From: Rhizobium leguminosarum
Lineage (GTDB): Bacteria; Pseudomonadota; Alphaproteobacteria; Rhizobiales; Rhizobiaceae
Direction: 5' to 3'
DNA length: 64,000 bases
Assembly (NCBI RefSeq): GCF_002953715.1
Contig: NZ_CP025012.1
Span: forward strand, 248,001 to 312,000
The position numbers and the translations under genes are program-made. Positions 60,287 through 64,000 of the stretch are shown here, one piece after another. The first letter of the stretch is position 1, and each line of letters opens with the position of its first letter. The notes beneath the pieces are model-generated. The model was given only the letters and a program-made list of their open reading frames with translations, was not told the origin of the DNA and did not search any database.

Positions 60287-61621
60287 TCAAGCCTCACGCG
60301 GTTTCCGGTTTGCCAACAACCTCGGACGCAGTTCGGAGAGTGCGATCACAGTGTGTGGCCAGAGAATGAACGGTGCGAGCATCATCCCTGCCTCTGTCAT
60401 GGATCCAAGCATGATCAGGATGATGATAACGATTTCCTTCCGTCTGGCGCCTGATTGCTCTTGACCGGATTCGACGATAGTCATCTTCCTGAACAGACGA
60501 GTCACCAAAAACAATACCCACGCACAAACACCGGGAATGCCGATATTGAGGGCAAGTTCGAGATATGTGTTGTGAGTCGACCGGGCGTCGAACGTCACCT
60601 TGACATATTCCTCCATGACGTCTGGCTGACGGAACATCGCAAAGCCATAGCCAGTTATGGGCCTATCCCATATCAGCGGAAACAGCTGTTCCCAGATGTT
60701 GGTGCGACCCGAGAAAGTAAGGTCTTTGCCGAAAGCTTCGGCAATGGCAGAGGCCACACCTAAATAAATGAAACTGGCGGCAAAACCCACAAGAAGAAAC
60801 AACAGAACGACGACAAATGAGCGAAAAAGGCGATTTGGATAGACGTGGATAATCCGGATAGCATACAGCATGACACTTCCGAACATCGTCAACACAACCG
60901 CTGTCGAGGATTTTGTCGCTACAATCAAAGCGAGCAGACAAAGCATCGCGGCCCATCGTACAAGTGTGCTGTAACGAAGTCGGTCTAGCTTCTGCGTCGA
61001 CAACAGACAAACAAAGCTGACTGAGCAAAATTGTCCCAATGTATTCTTGTGGTAAAACGCTCCCTTTACCATGCCGGCATAGCTGCCGCGCATGATTGCA
61101 AATTGCGGGAAAGCGGCAGTATAGAGAACGTTGATAAATGCGGTCGCGATCGCAAAACGCCCCAGGATGCGAAATGCTTCCACGTTGCCATAGCGCGCGC
61201 GATAAAGAAGCGGTGGGACCGCAAGAACGATGACGGCGGCCAATCCCTTTAAAGATGCACCTTTGTCAATCGAGAAGACGATTGATGTCAGACAGGAAAT
61301 GGCAACGACCCCGATGAGCGGTGAAATCCTTGAAAAGGTTCTTATGAATTGCCGTTGTTCCAACAGAAAATACAAACCGGACAATGGGATAAGGCTGTAA
61401 AGCATTAGCTTCATCGGAAGCGGGTCTACCGACGCGCCATCATCGAAATTTGCAGGCAGGCCGTACCACATGCCGGTCGCCCGCCAAAGCGCCGCATAAA
61501 ATGCGACAGTGAGAACCAGCTTCGCCAGCACGTCCCTTCTGACGCGCCATCTGGAAGCAGTCCGCCGACGGTGGCTGCCTTGATAATAGTCTCGTGCTAT
61601 TGACGCGTCTTGTATCGCCAT
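60287..61621 (-). CDS. O-antigen ligase/polymerase family membrane protein
   Basis: A 444-residue protein with about 12 hydrophobic segments. The family's large periplasmic loop lies near residues 310-370: GKDLTFSGRTNIWEQLFPLI and PITGYGFAMFRQ, then ARSTHNTYLELALNIGIPGV, with the STHNTYLE/HN signature of the Wzy_C (PF04932) family. It would polymerise or ligate surface polysaccharide, like ExoQ or WaaL. The ~35-residue N-terminus is basic and cytoplasmic. Confidence 0.88.
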   Translation of the reverse strand: MAIQDASIARDYYQGSHRRRTASRWRVRRDVLAKLVLTVAFYAALWRATGMWYGLPANFDDGASVDPLPMKLMLYSLIPLSGLYFLLEQRQFIRTFSRISPLIGVVAISCLTSIVFSIDKGASLKGLAAVIVLAVPPLLYRARYGNVEAFRILGRFAIATAFINVLYTAAFPQFAIMRGSYAGMVKGAFYHKNTLGQFCSVSFVCLLSTQKLDRLRYSTLVRWAAMLCLLALIVATKSSTAVVLTMFGSVMLYAIRIIHVYPNRLFRSFVVVLLFLLVGFAASFIYLGVASAIAEAFGKDLTFSGRTNIWEQLFPLIWDRPITGYGFAMFRQPDVMEEYVKVTFDARSTHNTYLELALNIGIPGVCAWVLFLVTRLFRKMTIVESGQEQSGARRKEIVIIILIMLGSMTEAGMMLAPFILWPHTVIALSELRPRLLANRKPREA

Positions 61622-62146
61622 TAAGAGCTCTTCTATCTCATGTTCGGGGATGTTCCTATTCGAAATAGGACTGAGCCAAAATCACAATTTACCTCTGTTA
61701 GACTCTGTATGCGACATTGAAATCATCGACACTGGTTTCTGACTACAACCCATCACAAATCGATACGGTTCGGTTGGTTGGCCACTCCCACAATCCAAAA
61801 CAGCCGACATGTAGCTCTTCTTGCAGTGTATGGTTGGCGTTAAATTCATGAACCAGATCAATAACTTATTGCCTCAATTTCTGCTTGGGCCGCCATATGG
61901 GCGCCACTCTAAGCCATATTATTCGTCGAATCCAGTTTGCTAAACATTCCAATATGTCGCGCCAACTGGTCCCAGCCACCCTGTCACGCGCTCGCGGCTG
62001 CGCAACGCCACTATTATGTTATGTGGGCCGCGCGCGCCGGGAGCTTGGGTGTTGTCGCCAATCGAAACCTCATTCAGCTCGCGGAACCAAAGCCCGAACC
62101 CGCCGTTGATTGCCATGCCCAACCGTGTCCGGGAGACAGGACAGAC
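61622..62146. other. Intergenic region before Ku
   Basis: About 525 bases, AT-rich in the first half, with a 17-bp palindrome TCCTATTCGAAATAGGA (61654-61670) some 33 bases before the O-antigen-ligase-like start. The frame of Ku is open further upstream (from 61937) but lacks Ku similarity there. Confidence 0.5.
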
Positions 62147-62950
62147 ATGGCACGTCAGACATTCTGGAAAGGCTATCTCAAGCTCTCGCTCGTCACTGCC
62201 GCCGTCTCGCTGACGCCGGCGACGACCGAAAGCAACAAGGTCCGTTTCCACGTCCTCAATCGCCAGACGAAGAACCGCGTCGAAAGCCGCTATGTCGACA
62301 GCGTCACCCACAAACCGGTGGCCGAGCGGGACCAGGTAAAGGGCTATCCGCGCGGCGAGGACGATTATGTCCTTCTCGAAGACGAGGAGATAGAGGAAGT
62401 CGGGCTCGAAAGCACCCGCACCATCGAGATCGACAGCTTCGTGCCGCGCGGCTCGATCGATTGGATCTGGTACGACAAGCCGCATTTTCTGGCGCCCGAA
62501 GACAAGGTCGGGGTGGAAGCCTTCTGCGTCATCCGCGAGGCGATGAAGGCGAATGATGTCGTCGGTATCGCCCGGCTTGTCCTTTATCGTCGCGAGCGTG
62601 CCGTGCTGCTGGAGCCGCAAGGCAAAGGCATCGTTCTCTGGACCCTGCGCTACGGCGACGAGGTGCGTGATCCCATAGCCGAACTCGACGATAAGGCCGA
62701 GATCGACAGCAAGCTGCTGACGCTGATGACGCAACTGGTGAAGGAAGAGACGAAGGATTGGAGCCCGGCCATGGTGCAGGACCCGATCCAGAAACGCCTG
62801 AAGTCGATGATCCGCGGCAAGCAGAAGAGCCTGAAGAAGGCGGCGCCCGCGGAAAAACCCGCACCGGTGAAATCGACCGGCAACGTCATCAATATCATGG
62901 ATGCGCTGAAGAAGAGCCTGGCCGCGGAAGGCGGACGCAAGCCCCGCTAG
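62147..62950 (+). CDS. ku: Ku protein (non-homologous end joining)
   Basis: A 267-residue bacterial Ku: FWKGYLKLSLVTAAVSLTPA is the conserved N-terminus, followed by KVRFHVLNRQTKNRVESRYV, KGYPRGEDDYVLLEDEEIEE and IDWIWYDKPHFLAPEDKVG. The Lys-rich C-terminus (KSMIRGKQKSLKKAAPAEKP) is the extension that recruits LigD and binds DNA. It binds double-strand ends as a dimer. GGGAGACAGG lies before the ATG. LigD is convergent, 84 bases away. Confidence 0.95.
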   Translation: MARQTFWKGYLKLSLVTAAVSLTPATTESNKVRFHVLNRQTKNRVESRYVDSVTHKPVAERDQVKGYPRGEDDYVLLEDEEIEEVGLESTRTIEIDSFVPRGSIDWIWYDKPHFLAPEDKVGVEAFCVIREAMKANDVVGIARLVLYRRERAVLLEPQGKGIVLWTLRYGDEVRDPIAELDDKAEIDSKLLTLMTQLVKEETKDWSPAMVQDPIQKRLKSMIRGKQKSLKKAAPAEKPAPVKSTGNVINIMDALKKSLAAEGGRKPR

Positions 62951-62962
62951 AGCCATTCCAGG

Positions 62963-62981
62963 AAAAGTGCGAAGCGGGTTT
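62963..62981 (+). repeat. Copy of the AAAAGTG..AGCGG intergenic repeat core
   Basis: AAAAGTGCGAAGCGGGTTT, between the convergent Ku and LigD genes, matches the cores at 11246, 19196 and 26681 (minus). The flanks CATTCCAGG and CGGAATTGC look like the common rhizobial version. Confidence 0.6.
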
Positions 62982-63034
62982 CCGTTCGGAATTGCGTCAA
63001 TGAAAGATCGGAGCGGAACGAAGCATCCGGTCCT

Positions 63035-64000
63035 CTATCGCTTCTTCTTCTCCAGCGCTTTCGCCGCCGCGAAAAACCCATCCCAGGGATCTCTCGGCAA
63101 GGCATCGAGCCGTGTCGGCGTATTGTCCACCGTGAAATAGCCCGGTCCGATGTCGGCGGTGAGCTCACCCCATTCCAGCGGCATCGACACGGCAGCGCCC
63201 GGTCTTGCCCGCGTCGAATAGGGTGCGACCGCCGTATTGCCGCGGCCGTTGCGGAGATAGTCGATGAAGATCCTCCCCTTGCGCTTGGCCTTCGTCGCCG
63301 TCGCGAGATAGAGGTCGGGATCGTCGGATGACATGCTGTCGGCAAGCCATTTGGCAAAGCTCTTCACCTCGACCCAGCTGGCCTTGGGCTCAAGCGGCGT
63401 TACCACATGCAGTCCCTTGCCACCTGAGGTCTTGACGAAAGCGGCGAGACCTTCGGCCTCCAGCCGTTCCTTCAATTCGTAAGCCGCGGCGATCACATTC
63501 ACCCACTCCACATCCTCGCCGGGATCGAGGTCCATGGTGATCATGTCGGGCTTTTCCCAATTGTCGGTCGTCGCACCCCAGGGGTGAATTTCAAGGACCG
63601 CCGATTGCACCAGCGCCACGACACCGTCGAAATCGGTAATGCGCAGCAGCTTCTCTCCTTGCTTGTCCTTTGGATCGGTTATCTCGCCGATATGCGGATT
63701 CATGCCCTTCCAGGCATGCTTCTGGAAGAACCGCTGCCGGCCATTGATGCCGTCGGGCAGGCGCAGCAGCGCCAACGGCCGGTTGACGACATAGGGCGCC
63801 ATCAAGCGCCAGACCTGGGCGTAGTAATTCGCCAGCCCTTCCTTGGTGACACCCTCGTCCGGCCAGTAGATGCGGTCGGGATGGGTAAGCGCCACCGCCG
63901 ATTTCGGCAGGGCTCGGGCTGTGGTCTTTTCCGTTTCGCGTGTCACGTCCCTCGCGGGCTTGTCCTCACGCAGGCCGCGAAAGGCGGCATGGCGCAGATT
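63035..64000 (-). CDS. ligD: ATP-dependent DNA ligase LigD, polymerase domain (5' part outside window)
   Basis: The 321 visible residues are the C-terminal primase/polymerase domain: LTHPDRIYWPDEGVTKEGLA, DMITMDLDPGEDVEW with the catalytic Asp pair (DLDP), AAFVKTSGGKGLHVVTPLEP, and RGRIFIDYLRNGRGNTAVAP. In the same frame the window edge shows LRHAAFRGLREDKPARDV, the end of the ligase OB domain, so the gene continues to the right and an internal GTG at 63946 is not the start. LigD fills in and seals Ku-bound breaks. Confidence 0.94.
   Translation of the reverse strand, partial: NLRHAAFRGLREDKPARDVTRETEKTTARALPKSAVALTHPDRIYWPDEGVTKEGLANYYAQVWRLMAPYVVNRPLALLRLPDGINGRQRFFQKHAWKGMNPHIGEITDPKDKQGEKLLRITDFDGVVALVQSAVLEIHPWGATTDNWEKPDMITMDLDPGEDVEWVNVIAAAYELKERLEAEGLAAFVKTSGGKGLHVVTPLEPKASWVEVKSFAKWLADSMSSDDPDLYLATATKAKRKGRIFIDYLRNGRGNTAVAPYSTRARPGAAVSMPLEWGELTADIGPGYFTVDNTPTRLDALPRDPWDGFFAAAKALEKKKR

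Overview
The window is chromosome-like, GC-rich alphaproteobacterial DNA that looks like Rhizobium (R. leguminosarum/R. etli type). The signs are a RIME1-type intergenic mosaic element, several copies of a rhizobial intergenic repeat with a shared AAAAGTG..AGCGG core, DUF982/DUF2948/UPF0262 genes, a PrsD/PrsE-style secretion pair, and polyol loci closest to rhizobial and Rhodobacter enzymes. The species is inferred from gene content; no marker gene here fixes it.

Layout. (1) 1-11.7 kb, housekeeping: the N-terminal part of an SSF-domain sensor kinase (cut by the left edge), mscL, a class I aminotransferase, galE, a GGDEF-EAL protein, a 3-hydroxyisobutyryl-CoA hydrolase, a UvrD-like helicase and small envelope proteins. 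(2) 11.7-19.6 kb, core: a DUF982 gene, a secreted protein whose 3' end runs into a RIME, tRNA-Thr(GGT), murA, DUF2948, hisD, UPF0262, an LMW-phosphatase-like gene, infA, maf, yacG and tRNA-Phe(GAA). (3) 19.8-28.7 kb, accessory: a phosphodiester-glycosidase-like gene, then a four-gene leftward run (glycine-rich protein, type I secretion ABC protein with a degenerate ATPase signature, HlyD adaptor, orphan IS3 OrfA). A divergent 362-residue protein with four glycine-rich repeats and a LuxR-type regulator with a pseudo-receiver follow. (4) 28.7-40.3 kb, a polyol/ketose locus: ABC importer, ketose 3-epimerase, ROK regulator, tagatose-kinase-like PfkB protein, GatZ/KbaZ-like protein (tagatose-6-phosphate 4-epimerase class), two polyol dehydrogenases and a frameshifted L-xylulose-reductase-like gene. 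(5) 40.3-47.2 kb, a second sugar operon (ketose aldolase, Gfo/Idh/MocA, D-lyxose isomerase, PfkB kinase, sorbitol-type SDR, zinc alcohol dehydrogenase). It has a promoter between two LacI-type operators and a LacI gene at its far end. (6) 47.4-55.2 kb, a complete Nit1C nitrilase cluster in one leftward operon with an LnmK/Pnap_2097-like gene at its end and a near-consensus sigma-54 promoter in front. (7) 55.7-62 kb, a broken and an intact alpha/beta hydrolase, then surface-polysaccharide genes (acyltransferase, beta-helix protein, O-antigen-ligase-like protein). (8) 62-64 kb, Ku and the polymerase domain of LigD (NHEJ), cut by the right edge.

How the parts work together. In region 4 the enzymes form a plausible route from a hexitol through a ketohexose and D-tagatose to tagatose 6-phosphate and fructose 6-phosphate. 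In region 5 they fit oxidation or isomerisation of a sugar, phosphorylation and aldol cleavage. In region 6 the sigma-54 promoter agrees with nitrogen-limited expression of Nit1C, which has been linked to nitrogen starvation and cyanide-nitrogen assimilation.

The two best candidates for little-described biology are the glycine-rich-repeat/type I secretion module (20.8-28.2 kb) and the sigma-54-driven Nit1C operon extended by an LnmK-like gene (47.4-55.2 kb).
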